Below, piece by piece: positions 1 through 9,745 of a stretch of DNA of 64,000 nucleotides. The stretch is from Comamonas sp. GB3 AK4-5. GTDB taxonomy: Bacteria > Pseudomonadota > Gammaproteobacteria > Burkholderiales > Burkholderiaceae_C. Location of the stretch: contig NZ_CP166730.1 in the NCBI RefSeq assembly GCF_041320665.1, positions 4,712,001 to 4,776,000 on the forward strand, given 5' to 3'. The position numbers and the translations under genes are program-made. The notes beneath the pieces are model-generated. The model was given only the letters and a program-made list of their open reading frames with translations, ran no database searches and had not been told where the DNA came from. Each line of letters begins with the position of its first letter. Within the stretch, counting starts at the first letter, position 1.

Positions 1-488
1 AAGCGCTTGGTCTGCGGTGCCAGACGCTGGCTGTCGGTGTGGCCCTCCACGGCAATGCGCACACCCTGCTTGCCTTGCAACTGCGCCACGACGGCGTCCA
101 GCGCGGACAGCGATGCAGCCGTCAGATCGGCCTTGCCGGAGGCAAACAAGGCCCCCGAAGTATCGGACTCCGCCAAGGCCACGGCCTGCTGGGCCGGGGC
201 CTGGGGCAACGTGGCATTGGCGGCGCGCATGGCCTCGGCATCGGCCCGCGTCACCCCGGAGGGCAGTGCGTAGCCAAAGCCTTGCGGCACCTGCTCGGAC
301 GGCGGCGGCATGGCCACCGTCATCTGGCGCGCGTTATCCACGCGCTTGCCTTGCTGGGTGTCAGCCTCTGGCTGGCTGGCCCAGGCGGCGCTGCTGCCCA
401 GCAGCACCAGGGCAGCTGCGCAAGCGACAGACGAACGACTCCACTCGGGGCACACCGCAGCGTGCCCGCTTTGCTTCAACGGGTTCAT
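1..488 (-). CDS. OmpA-family outer-membrane/periplasmic protein (3' part outside window)
   Basis: The gene reads leftwards off the window edge, so only the first 162 residues are visible. It starts with a positively charged N-terminus and a hydrophobic Ala/Leu stretch (about residues 20-37, ending SSAAWAS) that looks like a signal peptide. A linker follows, then the first half of an OmpA C-terminal domain: GALFASGKADL, then RIAVEGHTDSQRL, which matches the peptidoglycan-binding strand-turn with the conserved G-H-T-D. The start ATG (488..486) shares one base with the TAA stop of the giant repeat protein upstream (TAATG), so the two are probably translationally coupled. By family knowledge the domain would anchor a complex to peptidoglycan. 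The adhesin-like neighbour makes a joint role at the cell surface likely, but that is inference. Confidence 0.8.
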   Translation of the reverse strand, partial: MNPLKQSGHAAVCPEWSRSSVACAAALVLLGSSAAWASQPEADTQQGKRVDNARQMTVAMPPPSEQVPQGFGYALPSGVTRADAEAMRAANATLPQAPAQQAVALAESDTSGALFASGKADLTAASLSALDAVVAQLQGKQGVRIAVEGHTDSQRLAPQTKR

Positions 489-3400
489 TAACGGACTCCC
501 TCTGCCTTGTTCTGTTCAAAGGATTCCGTCTCGATCACCAGCGGTGGTGTGTCGTCCTCCTGTTGCTTTTTCTGCTGTGCCTGTTGGGCATAGCCATCCT
601 GGATGCGCTGGGTCAGTGCCTTCAGGCGCTGCTCGGCCACATCCTTGCTCTCACCCGTCATGCGATAGGCGATACGCAGCACCGTGGGGCGCTCGGCCAG
701 CTGCGTGAGCAGCTGTGCAATCTGCTCGTTCCACTGCGTGGACAGCTGCTTGCCGTCTTCTGCAAAGGCACGACCATCGACTTCCAGACGCAGCACCTTG
801 TGCACCGTGGCGCCAAAGTTCAGCTTCACCATCTTGCCGCGGGTCACGCGCACATCACGGGGGTTTTCCGTGGTCATGCGGTAGCCCGAAGGCAGGGTGC
901 GCTCGTCCAGCTTCATCACAAAGTTGCTGCCGCGGTCCGCCTGCGGAATCGCTGCACAAGCCACGTGAAAGCGCCCATCGGCATCGGTGGTGACCAGCAG
1001 GCCACGCGCCGTCACCACGCGCACATTGGGAACACCGGGCTCGCCCTGGTCCTGGTAGCCGTTGGCGTTCTTGTCGTCAAACACCTTGCCAATCAGGTCG
1101 GAGCAGTCAAAGGTCGGATCTGGCACCACACGCACCAGCGCACTGGCCACGTTGGAGATGCGCTCGTTCACCTGGCTGTTCAGCGCCCAGGCCTGGTTCA
1201 CGTATTCGCCTTCGCCCACACCGGCACCCACCACCAGCAGCAGCTTGAAGGTCTTTTTCTCGCCTGCCGCGAAAGTCTGACTCTTCCAGTCCAGCAAACG
1301 GCCTGCAACCACAGGCTCCATGGGCATGCCGTTGTAGGTGGCAGACCCCACGCGGTAGCGAAAGCCCGGCGGAATATGGTCTTGCACATTCACATTGCCC
1401 AGCGCTGCCTGCAACGTATTGGTCGCCGTGATGGTGTAGGGCACCAGATCACCCTTGGCCACATTCACCTTGGGCGTGGTCTTGCTCACCACGATGGCAC
1501 CGCCCAGGATGGGGTCGATGGGGATGTGGTTGTTCAGCACGTTGTGCGACCTTTGCGCATCGATCACAAAGCTGAAGTAGTACTGCGTTGTCGCCGGTCC
1601 CACGCCGCCCACGCAAGCCGCAGACCCAGCGGGGGCATGCAGCGGCACGCCGGCCGCAGGAGCATTCGAACTCGCTTGGATCAGCTCGGGATTGTTGGTT
1701 CCTGCACTCACATCCAGCGTACTGGAAGTACATGCCGGAATCATGGCAGACGGTGCAGGCAAATATCCTGCAGGAACCGCCACGGTCAAGGTGTACGTGC
1801 CCACAGGGGCCGTACCGTTCAGCCAGAACTGGTAGAGGCCGTCCGCACCCGTAGTCTGGCTGGCAGAGTTCGCTCCAAAAAGATGCTGCACGGGATCAAA
1901 TCCGCCAGGCCCGCTGATGGTCACCACCGCGCCCTTGACCGGCTGGCGCGTCACCGCGTCATAGACCACGCCACTGGGATCCAGCGGCAGACTTTGCTGT
2001 GTGATGTTGTCACCGGGCAGCAATGTTAGCCCCATCAGCACACCATTTTTGACGGAGGCACCGCCGGGGTTGCCGTTGTTGGTGCCCTGCTCGTTGGCCT
2101 CCTCTGTGTCACGTTGGCCATCTATGGTGTTGCGCCCGTCCTCGTTGGTCACGCCGCCCGCATAAATCACACCACCGTTGGCGGGATCGCGGAAGCGCAG
2201 CTCATAGCCAGAGCCTGGTGGCAAATCCTGGATCTGGTAAGCGCCATTGGCATCCGTCAGCGCAGTGGCAACCACCACGCCATTGCGCAGCAACTCCACC
2301 AACACACCCGCCACACGCGGCTTGCTGCCATCAAGCTTGCGGCTGTGGTCTGTATCGCGCCACACGGTTCCACTGATGCGAGCGCCCTTGGCCACAGGCA
2401 CCGGGTCTTTCACGATGTTGTTGCCATCCAGCCCCGGAGGCTCGCCACCACCCTCCACTGTTGCTGTGTTGACGGCAATCGTGCCGTCCAGCGCATCGTC
2501 CGAGCGCACCTTGAGCGTGATGGGGTTGCCATCGCTGCCCGCCGCAATCGGCGTGGTGCTGGTACAGGTCACCACCGCTGCACCCACTGCGCTGGAACAG
2601 GTCCAGCCCATGCCATAGGCAGGTGCCGCCAGCGTCATGCCATGGGGCAAGGTGTCAACCACCGTGATCATGCCAACAGTGGGCTGTCCACCCACGTTAT
2701 GGGCCGTGAGGGTGAAGACTCCGAAGATGTCCGAACCCGCAGCAAACGACTCACCTTGGTGCGTCTTTTTAATGGAGAGGTCTACGGCGTTGCCAGGCAA
2801 CTCTGCGAAGTTGTTGTCCGCAGAGGCTTTGTTGTTTCCCTTCAGGTCGATATCGGCAATCGTGCTGCCTTGGCCTGTAGATGGATTTGCCGGAGTCACA
2901 CTGCCAGTTGTGGTGCCTACTTTGATCTGACCTTCGGTTGTCCCTGCCGGCTGCACGGGTTGGGTCACGGTGTAGGTACCCTCTGGCAGATTCTCGAAGC
3001 GGTAATTGCCGCTGGCATCCGTATACACCTCACGGTTGACCGGGTTGTTCAACACATCCGTGCCAGTCAAGACGATTTTTTGCTTAGGCAGGCCATAGTC
3101 CTTGCCATTGAACAGACCGTCGTTTTCGAAGTCCAGGAACACCTTGCCGGAAATACTGCGCGAAGAAGGGATCTCCGCAAAATTATTGCTCTTCGACACG
3201 GTATTGGGCGGCAGGTCAATGCCCTCAATCCGGCTGGTGTTGCCCTCTACATTCGGGTTCGATGGTGTGCCTCCCGTGCTGCCCTTGGTAGTCTGACCAT
3301 TGCTGGCGCCTGCGGGCTGCTCAGGCTGCACCACAGTGTATTTGCCTGGGGGCAAATCGTCGAAACGGTAGTCCCCATTCGCATCCGTGGTGGTCGTGCA

Positions 3401-6400
3401 GGGGTTCTTGCTGACTCCGCCCACCGAACACACCGCAGGCAGGCCCTGCTCGTTCAACAGCTTGATGGGGACGCCGGCAATGCCCTTGTCAGAGCCATTG
3501 AATTCGCCATCGTTGTTCTGGTCCAGAAATACCTTGCCGGTGATGCTGGAGTAGCCAATCTCAGGAAAGTCGTTGCCCGTGCTGCTCGCCACCTGGCCCG
3601 AGGTCTCCTCCAGCTTGATGCCTGCGATCTGGCTGCTGGTGGACGAGCCATTTGAAGGCGTGCCCTTGGTGCCTGTACCACCAGTAATAACACCCGCTTG
3701 CGGCGTTCCATTGCCCGTGCCAGCAGGTTGATTCGGCTGGCATACGGTGTATTCGCCTGCAGCCAAATCGGCAAACAGGTAATTGCCCAGGGGGTCGGTC
3801 TTCACCGTTTTCAACAGCGCGCCGGAGCAGCTTGTGCCTTGGTGCAGCTCAATGGTTTCCCCTGCAATCGGACTGTCCTTGACGGGATCAAAGAGACCTC
3901 CATCCACCAGGTTGTCCTTGAACACCTTCCCTGAAATCGCACCCTTGGCGCTGACACTCAAGATGGCATTGGCCGGCTCGGGGTTCTTGCCCACATTGGT
4001 GTCCAGCGCACCTGCGGGGATGGTGTTGTTGTAGTCACCGGCTACATTCCCGGCCTGCACCTGCACCGTGATGTAGCAGCCACCTGCGGGCACCGAAGCG
4101 CCACTCTTGTAGGTGATGGCGGTTTCGCCACCAGCGGCCTTCACCTGGGCCACCGCACAGGTTCCGCCAATGGCGGGAGTCGCTGCCACCTTCATCTGTG
4201 CGGGCATGACAGGCAATGTATCCACCATGTCCTTGCTCAGCGTGATCGCAGTCGCATTGTCATTGGCAATGCGAATGGTCAAGGTGGACTCGCCATTGGC
4301 GGCCACCACGGCCGGAGAGAACTGCTTGCTCACCGAAGGTGGCATGCTCACCACCAGCTCGGCGCTGGTGCGCTCCTCGTTGTGCACACCTTCCTTGGTC
4401 GTCACCGCGCCGCTGGGAATGGTGTTCACATAGTTGCCAGGTTGGTTGCTCAACACGTCAACCTTCACCGTGCAACTGGCTTTGGCGGCCAGGGTTGCAC
4501 CGCTCAGACGAACCTCGCGCGCCGAGGCAGTCGCTGTCACCACACCCGCAGGGCAGGTGGTACTGGCATTCGGGGTTTGCGCCACCACCAGGCCATCCGG
4601 CAGCGCGTCAGTAAACGCCAGCTCCGTCAACACCAGATCGGGGTTTTTGTTTTCCAGAACAATGGTCAGCACCGCTGACTCACCCGCCTTGCGGGCGGCC
4701 GAGCCTTTGCTCCAGCCATTGGGCAACGCGCCGGAATCCAGCGTCTTGGTACCAATGGCTTTGTGCACCACCAGCGGCTGCACCGCATGCATGGTGTTTT
4801 CAGCAGGCGGATGCTTGACCGGCTTGTCCTGCACGGTCAGGCTATTTTCCAGAATTTTGTTGGCGTAAGAGCCGTCCTTGTCGGCCACCACATCCAGCTC
4901 CACATAGCACACCACCACGGACACGCCCGCACCGGCGCCTGCTAGGCTGGCATTGCTGATGACCACCTTTTTCGGATCACTCACATCCACCTTGGTGACA
5001 TCACCACAGGTCTGAACAATGTTGGGGCCAGGTGCCACCGTCATCTGGCCTCCGCCCGATGCAGCAGCTGGTAGAGAGTCCACCAGGCCCACATTGCCCA
5101 GTGCCACTGGCGTGGGGTTGTAGAAGTTGATGCGCAGACGCGAACGCTCACCGGCCGTGACCACGGACGGCGTGAATTCCTTGCTCACCCCCACCTTGCT
5201 ACCGGTCTGGAACGAGGCAGTAGCAGGCGCATTGGTGGTTTGACCTTCGCTGCTCACCAAGGCCTTGCTGGGAATGATGTTCTCGAACGCACCGGGCACG
5301 GTGGTCATCACATCGACACTGATGGTGCAGGTGTTCTTGCCTGGTTCATCGGCTCCGGTGCGCGCCTTCAGCGATGCACCGGTCATGGCCACCGACACAC
5401 CGCCAGTTTCGGCCTGTACATGGCCACCAGGGCATGTCGTAGCCGCATTCGCTGGGCTCGCGACCTTCAAACCCGTCGCCACGCCGCTGGCCGTACCGTC
5501 CTTGGTAAACCAGTCCGTCAGCGCCATACCGGTCAAATCCTGCGCGCCATTTTTGATTTCAATGGTCAGGCGGTTGGGCTGACCCGGAGAGACATTGGCT
5601 GCCGCAAACGTCTTGGTAATGCTGGGCACTTGCGTGCCTGCACGCGTCAGTGTTGCCAACACATCCTGCTGGTTCTGCACGCCACCATCGGCCAGGATAT
5701 CGCCCACCTTCAAGGTGTTCACCCAATTCCCGGAAGGCTTGCTGCCGTTGTCCACCACATCAAAAATAAAGTCGCAGGTCCCTGATGGCGGCAGCGTGGC
5801 TCCGCGCATCACGGCCTTGCCCGCGCCGGGTGCGCCTTCAAAGGTTTTGCTGCCACCGCAGGTGCTGTACATCTTGGCGGGATCCGCCAGCTTCAGGCCC
5901 GCAGCAGCCAGGTCATCGCTCACCGAAATACCGGCCAAGGGTGCTGCCGCATCGCTGTTCTTGAGCTGGATGGTGACCGTGGACTTGCCGTCAGCCGTCA
6001 TCACATTCGGCGAAAACGCCTTGGCAGCTGTCAAAGAACCAATGACCGTCAGCTTCGGCGTATTGGTGTCCACCGATTCCACCGGGCCCGTGCTGCCATC
6101 GGCATAGGTCTGGGTCGCGGTCACCTGTGCTGTGTTCGGATAGACGCCTGCGGGGCCCACCACATCGACTTGAATTTCACACTGACCGGGCTTGTTGTTG
6201 CTGGCATTGCGTTTGACCACGGTGGCGCCATTCAAGGCCAGCGAGGTGCTGCCGGGGTCTGCCGTGATCGCGCCGCCGCAGGTGCTGCCGGGCTTGGCCG
6301 GAGAGGCAATGCGCAGTTGGCCCGTGCCACCAGTTGCAAGCTGCAGCGTGTCATTGAGGGTGACGCTGGCCAAATCCTTGTCGGTGTAGTTGGACAAGCG

Positions 6401-8449
6401 AATCTTCAGGGTCACCGGCGTGCCTTCGCGCACCGAGAAATCGGGAGTGCTGCCCGTGCCATAGTTACCGCTAAAGGTTTTTTCCGCCTTCAAAGGGGCG
6501 ATCACATCCACGCTAGGGGAGTCGGATGCCCAGCCATTGCAAGCGCCACGAGCTTTGGCGGTGGCTTCATCGCCCGTAAACACGCCGCATGCTGCAATCT
6601 GATTGCTGACGTTCTTGCCAATGGACGCGATGTCCGTCGAGGTCTGCGCCCAGAAGGTGATCTTGCAAGCGCCCGGGGTATTGCCTGTGGCTTTGGGAAT
6701 GCTGGCCAGGTCGAACAGCAAGTTGGTATCGCCCTGCGCATTGCTGGTCGTCAACCCACCGCAGCTGCTGACCGGGTCGTATGCACCGCCCTTGAGAAAG
6801 GTGCTGCCGTTCTTCAAGATGTCGCGCACATGCACATTGCTTGCGGACACCTGGTCGTAGTTCTGCACCGTCACCTGGTATTGCACTGGGCTGCCCGGGG
6901 CCGCATTCGCAGGCGACTGCGTCTTGCTGACCCAGAACTGATCGACCACGGTCACCGACGCGCTGTCTGGCTGGCTCACAATGGCGGAATCACCAACGTT
7001 CACCGCCTTCTCAGGGATGGTGTTGGTATAGGATCGCGGCTGGTTGGAGGCATCCAGCGACCCCTTGAAATCCACGGTAATCGTGCAGGAACCTGCGGTA
7101 TTGCCAACGGCGGCGGGAATGACATAGCCCCCAGTTTGAAAGCCCTTGTCCCCACCTGTGAGAGTGGGAGCTCCTCCGCTGCAGCTGTTTTTCACATTGA
7201 TGGCTTGCAAATACTTGCCGCCTGGGGTGACCTCACTGATGCTGGCTTCCGAAAAATCCGTCACATTCAACGGCGTGCTGCCATCGTTGAACAGCTGCAC
7301 GGTGAACTGCCCCGTCTGGCCCGCACTCACCGTGGTGGGCGAGAAACTTTTGACAAGACGCAGCGGTGAACGCACATTGATGCTGGCTTGGGCGGGCGAT
7401 GCCGGCACCAGACCTTGCTTGCTGCTGAAGTCTTTCACCAACAACTGATTTTGCTGAGCACTTAGCTGGTACTGGCCACCAGTGTGACGGGCTTTGACAG
7501 GCACGGTAATTGTGCAAGTCGCCCCCGGCGCCACGCTGACATTGCTGACGTTTACCGCTGCACCAGGGCCTGTGGTGAGGGCAGCCGTGCCAGCACCACA
7601 GCTGCTCAACGTGGCTGGCGTGCCCGTAGGCTCTATCACAGCGCCACCAGCACCGCTCACGGGGAAAGTATCCCTGAAGCTGACATTGCTCAGCGGCACG
7701 CCATCGACAGGATTGATGACCTGCAACACCAGGCTCACTGCGTCCCCACCAAGCACTGCCACAGAGGGGGAGGGGGAAAAGCTTTTACTCCATGTCGGAC
7801 GGCCCGCCTTATCGACCACAAAGGTGTGGGTGCCGGGGCCGGAGTTGCTACCTTGGTCCGAGCCTACCGAGCCCGCAGGCAAGGCATAGGTCAGGCCGCT
7901 CTGCTGCTGGCCGCTGGGCGACTGTGCAATCAATGGAATATCGATATAGCAGCTGACCTTGTCCGCAGCTGATCCGCTTTTTTGGGGCACCTTAAAGCCA
8001 GAGACCTTGATGATTGTTGCATCGCTGAGGTCTACCGTGCTGCCGCTGTTCACGCTGCAGCCAGGGTCCCCCGAAATCACGGCAGACCCATTGACCTGTA
8101 GCGACCCATGGGTAGCGGATGGCAGCACCTTGGAGAAGTTCACCCCTGTCAAATCAGCCGAGCTGCTGTCATTTCCCAAGGTAATGCGCAGCGTGGTGGT
8201 TTCCCCGGGCCGCAGACTGGACTTGTCCGAGCCGGAAGCGACGCCCACGGATACGGAGAAATCGGCCAGTTCGCCCGCAGCCAACAAGCTCCCCGTACCC
8301 CACATGCCACCAGCGACCACACTTCCCCAAAGCACGCCATGGCGCACAACTCGCGCTGGAGAGGCGGCTTTGAGCGAGGCCGCTAAGCGGCGGGCTCGGT
8401 CACTCGATGGCAACAGCTTGCCCCAATCGACAAGGCGGGAATTCAACAT
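488..8449 (-). CDS. Giant DUF11 / SdrD_B-like repeat surface protein
   Basis: A 2653-residue protein. The N-terminus is basic (1-38) with a hydrophobic segment (39-58), consistent with an extended signal peptide. Residues 60-1502 hold about ten DUF11-like immunoglobulin-fold repeats of 130-150 residues, each opening with a motif like K-x-FSP-x-x-V and L-T-I-x-L-x-N and closing with a G-x-C-x-I-x-V-D-V strand. Three SdrD_B/Cna-B-like modules follow (1505-1885) with SGKVFLD and Asp/Asn-rich loops of calcium-binding type, for example DQNNDGEFNGSD. Then come a DUF11 module (1890-2020), another SdrD_B (2024-2155), a carboxypeptidase-regulatory-like module (2156-2290), a DUF11 (2315-2445) and a last SdrD_B (2452-2545). 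The tail (2547-2620) resembles part of an OmpA-like domain. No Gram-positive sorting signal or autotransporter barrel is visible. Probably a fibrous surface or adhesion protein; the export route is unknown. It is coupled to the OmpA-family gene downstream. Confidence 0.85.
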   Translation of the reverse strand: MLNSRLVDWGKLLPSSDRARRLAASLKAASPARVVRHGVLWGSVVAGGMWGTGSLLAAGELADFSVSVGVASGSDKSSLRPGETTTLRITLGNDSSSADLTGVNFSKVLPSATHGSLQVNGSAVISGDPGCSVNSGSTVDLSDATIIKVSGFKVPQKSGSAADKVSCYIDIPLIAQSPSGQQQSGLTYALPAGSVGSDQGSNSGPGTHTFVVDKAGRPTWSKSFSPSPSVAVLGGDAVSLVLQVINPVDGVPLSNVSFRDTFPVSGAGGAVIEPTGTPATLSSCGAGTAALTTGPGAAVNVSNVSVAPGATCTITVPVKARHTGGQYQLSAQQNQLLVKDFSSKQGLVPASPAQASINVRSPLRLVKSFSPTTVSAGQTGQFTVQLFNDGSTPLNVTDFSEASISEVTPGGKYLQAINVKNSCSGGAPTLTGGDKGFQTGGYVIPAAVGNTAGSCTITVDFKGSLDASNQPRSYTNTIPEKAVNVGDSAIVSQPDSASVTVVDQFWVSKTQSPANAAPGSPVQYQVTVQNYDQVSASNVHVRDILKNGSTFLKGGAYDPVSSCGGLTTSNAQGDTNLLFDLASIPKATGNTPGACKITFWAQTSTDIASIGKNVSNQIAACGVFTGDEATAKARGACNGWASDSPSVDVIAPLKAEKTFSGNYGTGSTPDFSVREGTPVTLKIRLSNYTDKDLASVTLNDTLQLATGGTGQLRIASPAKPGSTCGGAITADPGSTSLALNGATVVKRNASNNKPGQCEIQVDVVGPAGVYPNTAQVTATQTYADGSTGPVESVDTNTPKLTVIGSLTAAKAFSPNVMTADGKSTVTIQLKNSDAAAPLAGISVSDDLAAAGLKLADPAKMYSTCGGSKTFEGAPGAGKAVMRGATLPPSGTCDFIFDVVDNGSKPSGNWVNTLKVGDILADGGVQNQQDVLATLTRAGTQVPSITKTFAAANVSPGQPNRLTIEIKNGAQDLTGMALTDWFTKDGTASGVATGLKVASPANAATTCPGGHVQAETGGVSVAMTGASLKARTGADEPGKNTCTISVDVMTTVPGAFENIIPSKALVSSEGQTTNAPATASFQTGSKVGVSKEFTPSVVTAGERSRLRINFYNPTPVALGNVGLVDSLPAAASGGGQMTVAPGPNIVQTCGDVTKVDVSDPKKVVISNASLAGAGAGVSVVVCYVELDVVADKDGSYANKILENSLTVQDKPVKHPPAENTMHAVQPLVVHKAIGTKTLDSGALPNGWSKGSAARKAGESAVLTIVLENKNPDLVLTELAFTDALPDGLVVAQTPNASTTCPAGVVTATASAREVRLSGATLAAKASCTVKVDVLSNQPGNYVNTIPSGAVTTKEGVHNEERTSAELVVSMPPSVSKQFSPAVVAANGESTLTIRIANDNATAITLSKDMVDTLPVMPAQMKVAATPAIGGTCAVAQVKAAGGETAITYKSGASVPAGGCYITVQVQAGNVAGDYNNTIPAGALDTNVGKNPEPANAILSVSAKGAISGKVFKDNLVDGGLFDPVKDSPIAGETIELHQGTSCSGALLKTVKTDPLGNYLFADLAAGEYTVCQPNQPAGTGNGTPQAGVITGGTGTKGTPSNGSSTSSQIAGIKLEETSGQVASSTGNDFPEIGYSSITGKVFLDQNNDGEFNGSDKGIAGVPIKLLNEQGLPAVCSVGGVSKNPCTTTTDANGDYRFDDLPPGKYTVVQPEQPAGASNGQTTKGSTGGTPSNPNVEGNTSRIEGIDLPPNTVSKSNNFAEIPSSRSISGKVFLDFENDGLFNGKDYGLPKQKIVLTGTDVLNNPVNREVYTDASGNYRFENLPEGTYTVTQPVQPAGTTEGQIKVGTTTGSVTPANPSTGQGSTIADIDLKGNNKASADNNFAELPGNAVDLSIKKTHQGESFAAGSDIFGVFTLTAHNVGGQPTVGMITVVDTLPHGMTLAAPAYGMGWTCSSAVGAAVVTCTSTTPIAAGSDGNPITLKVRSDDALDGTIAVNTATVEGGGEPPGLDGNNIVKDPVPVAKGARISGTVWRDTDHSRKLDGSKPRVAGVLVELLRNGVVVATALTDANGAYQIQDLPPGSGYELRFRDPANGGVIYAGGVTNEDGRNTIDGQRDTEEANEQGTNNGNPGGASVKNGVLMGLTLLPGDNITQQSLPLDPSGVVYDAVTRQPVKGAVVTISGPGGFDPVQHLFGANSASQTTGADGLYQFWLNGTAPVGTYTLTVAVPAGYLPAPSAMIPACTSSTLDVSAGTNNPELIQASSNAPAAGVPLHAPAGSAACVGGVGPATTQYYFSFVIDAQRSHNVLNNHIPIDPILGGAIVVSKTTPKVNVAKGDLVPYTITATNTLQAALGNVNVQDHIPPGFRYRVGSATYNGMPMEPVVAGRLLDWKSQTFAAGEKKTFKLLLVVGAGVGEGEYVNQAWALNSQVNERISNVASALVRVVPDPTFDCSDLIGKVFDDKNANGYQDQGEPGVPNVRVVTARGLLVTTDADGRFHVACAAIPQADRGSNFVMKLDERTLPSGYRMTTENPRDVRVTRGKMVKLNFGATVHKVLRLEVDGRAFAEDGKQLSTQWNEQIAQLLTQLAERPTVLRIAYRMTGESKDVAEQRLKALTQRIQDGYAQQAQQKKQQEDDTPPLVIETESFEQNKAEGVR

Positions 8450-9030
8450 GTAAAGCTTTCAGCAACCCGAAGTGATCACGCGCACGATCACTCAGGCAAG
8501 ACAAAACGAAAAAAGGAACGGGATGGCCACACGTCAGGCGCAGACCATCAATCGACCAGCGGGCCGACAATTGACTCTAATTTTAGGAATTGTCTGATTT
8601 ACATGTAGGACGATGTCTATAAAGTCACAATTTTTGACCTTTAGATACGAAATTTTCTACTGTTTAACAACATTTACCATGTTGACGAAAAGATAAGAAC
8701 GCGTAAAAAAGAATATTTCGAATAAATACGAAAAATAAAGAACTACACACTGTGTGCATTCTTTGGACTGTCACAGGGTCTTGACAGGGCCTGAGGCTGC
8801 CCAGTCACGGGCTTCGGGGAGTGAGGTGCGAGATGTGCATGGCGAGCGGCATAAGCCATGTGCGCGGGAGTCCGGGGGCCTTTCAGCCCGGGCTCCAAGA
8901 CCCATCTCGCCAAAGAGAAAAAGGGATAGCCTTGCACCATCCCATGGCCATGTTCTCAGCCTTGCTCCAGGCTGAGCCCGCGCACCCTTTGCCGGCGGGC
9001 GAAGAGCGTGCGGAGGCTGTGCTTGGCTTG
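8450..9030. other. Intergenic region between the adhesin and rpe, strongly AT-rich in the middle
   Basis: No convincing gene. Bases about 8565-8755 are much richer in A/T than the surroundings, with runs such as TAAAAAAGAATA, and probably hold the promoter of the giant surface protein on the minus strand. One possible minus-strand pair is TTGTGA near 8630 with TACATG 17 bases further on, but it is weak. A short palindrome CACACTGTGTG lies near 8746-8756. The rpe-proximal part (8760-9030) returns to high GC and holds only a hairpin. Confidence 0.5.
8955..8976 (-). terminator. Hairpin downstream of rpe
   Basis: CTCAGCC and GGCTGAG form a 7-bp stem around an 8-base loop, about 55 bases past the rpe stop codon. 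No U-run follows on the minus strand, so this may be a 3'-end hairpin rather than an intrinsic terminator. Confidence 0.3.
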
Positions 9031-9714
9031 TTAAGCCGCCAGGTTGGCGCGCATGGTGTCGATCACGGCCTTGTAGTCGGGCTTGCCGAAGATGGCACTG
9101 CCGGCCACAAAGGTATCGGCGCCGGCATTGGCCACGGCGCGGATATTGCTTTCCTTGATGCCGCCATCCACTTCCAGGCGGATGTCTTTACCAGAGGCTT
9201 CAATCAGCTTGCGAGCGGCTTCCACCTTGCGCAGCGTGCTATCAATAAAGCTTTGGCCGCCAAAACCGGGGTTCACGCTCATCAAGAGGATGAGGTCGAT
9301 GTCCTCGATCACCCAGTCCAGCACCTCCAGGGAGGCCGCAGGGTTGAACACCAGGCCGGCCTTGCAGCCATGGCTTTTGATGTTCTGGATGCTGCGGTGG
9401 ACATGCAGCGAGGCATCGGGGTGGAAGCTGATGAAATCAGCGCCGGCCTTGGCAAAGGCGCTGGCCAGCTCGTCCACGGGCTGGACCATCAGGTGCACGT
9501 CGATGGGCACGGGCTTGCCATCGGGCGTCACCGCGTGGGGCTTCACGGCCTGGCAGATCATGGGGCCGAAGGTGAGGTTCGGCACATAGTGGTTGTCCAT
9601 CACGTCGAAGTGGACCCAGTCAGCGCCGGCAGCGATGACGTTGCGCACTTCTTCACCCAGGCGGGCGAAATCGGCAGACAAGATGGAAGGGGCAATGCGG
9701 TAGGTGGGGCTCAT
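9031..9714 (-). CDS. rpe: Ribulose-phosphate 3-epimerase
   Basis: 227 residues, full family length. Interconverts ribulose-5-phosphate and xylulose-5-phosphate in the pentose phosphate pathway in the cytoplasm. The TIM-barrel signatures are clear: the N-terminal [35 protein letters not shown] (metal and catalytic Asp region), DVHLMV, the phosphate-binding [13 protein letters not shown], and LEVDGGI near the C-terminus, followed by [12 protein letters not shown]. It is transcribed divergently from apaG with only about 30 bases between the start codons, so the two promoters must overlap or lie inside the neighbouring coding region. tkt, which makes or uses the same pentose phosphates, lies at the other end of the window. 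Confidence 0.97.
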   Translation of the reverse strand: MSPTYRIAPSILSADFARLGEEVRNVIAAGADWVHFDVMDNHYVPNLTFGPMICQAVKPHAVTPDGKPVPIDVHLMVQPVDELASAFAKAGADFISFHPDASLHVHRSIQNIKSHGCKAGLVFNPAASLEVLDWVIEDIDLILLMSVNPGFGGQSFIDSTLRKVEAARKLIEASGKDIRLEVDGGIKESNIRAVANAGADTFVAGSAIFGKPDYKAVIDTMRANLAA

Positions 9715-9745
9715 GGCCTGGCATTGTCGCAGTTACCATTGCGCC

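Noticed and set aside
17..2029. Long plus-strand open frame opposite the giant surface protein
   Set aside because: Antisense shadow: its product is a His/Arg/Gly-rich translation without domains, whereas the opposite strand encodes clear DUF11 and SdrD_B repeats.
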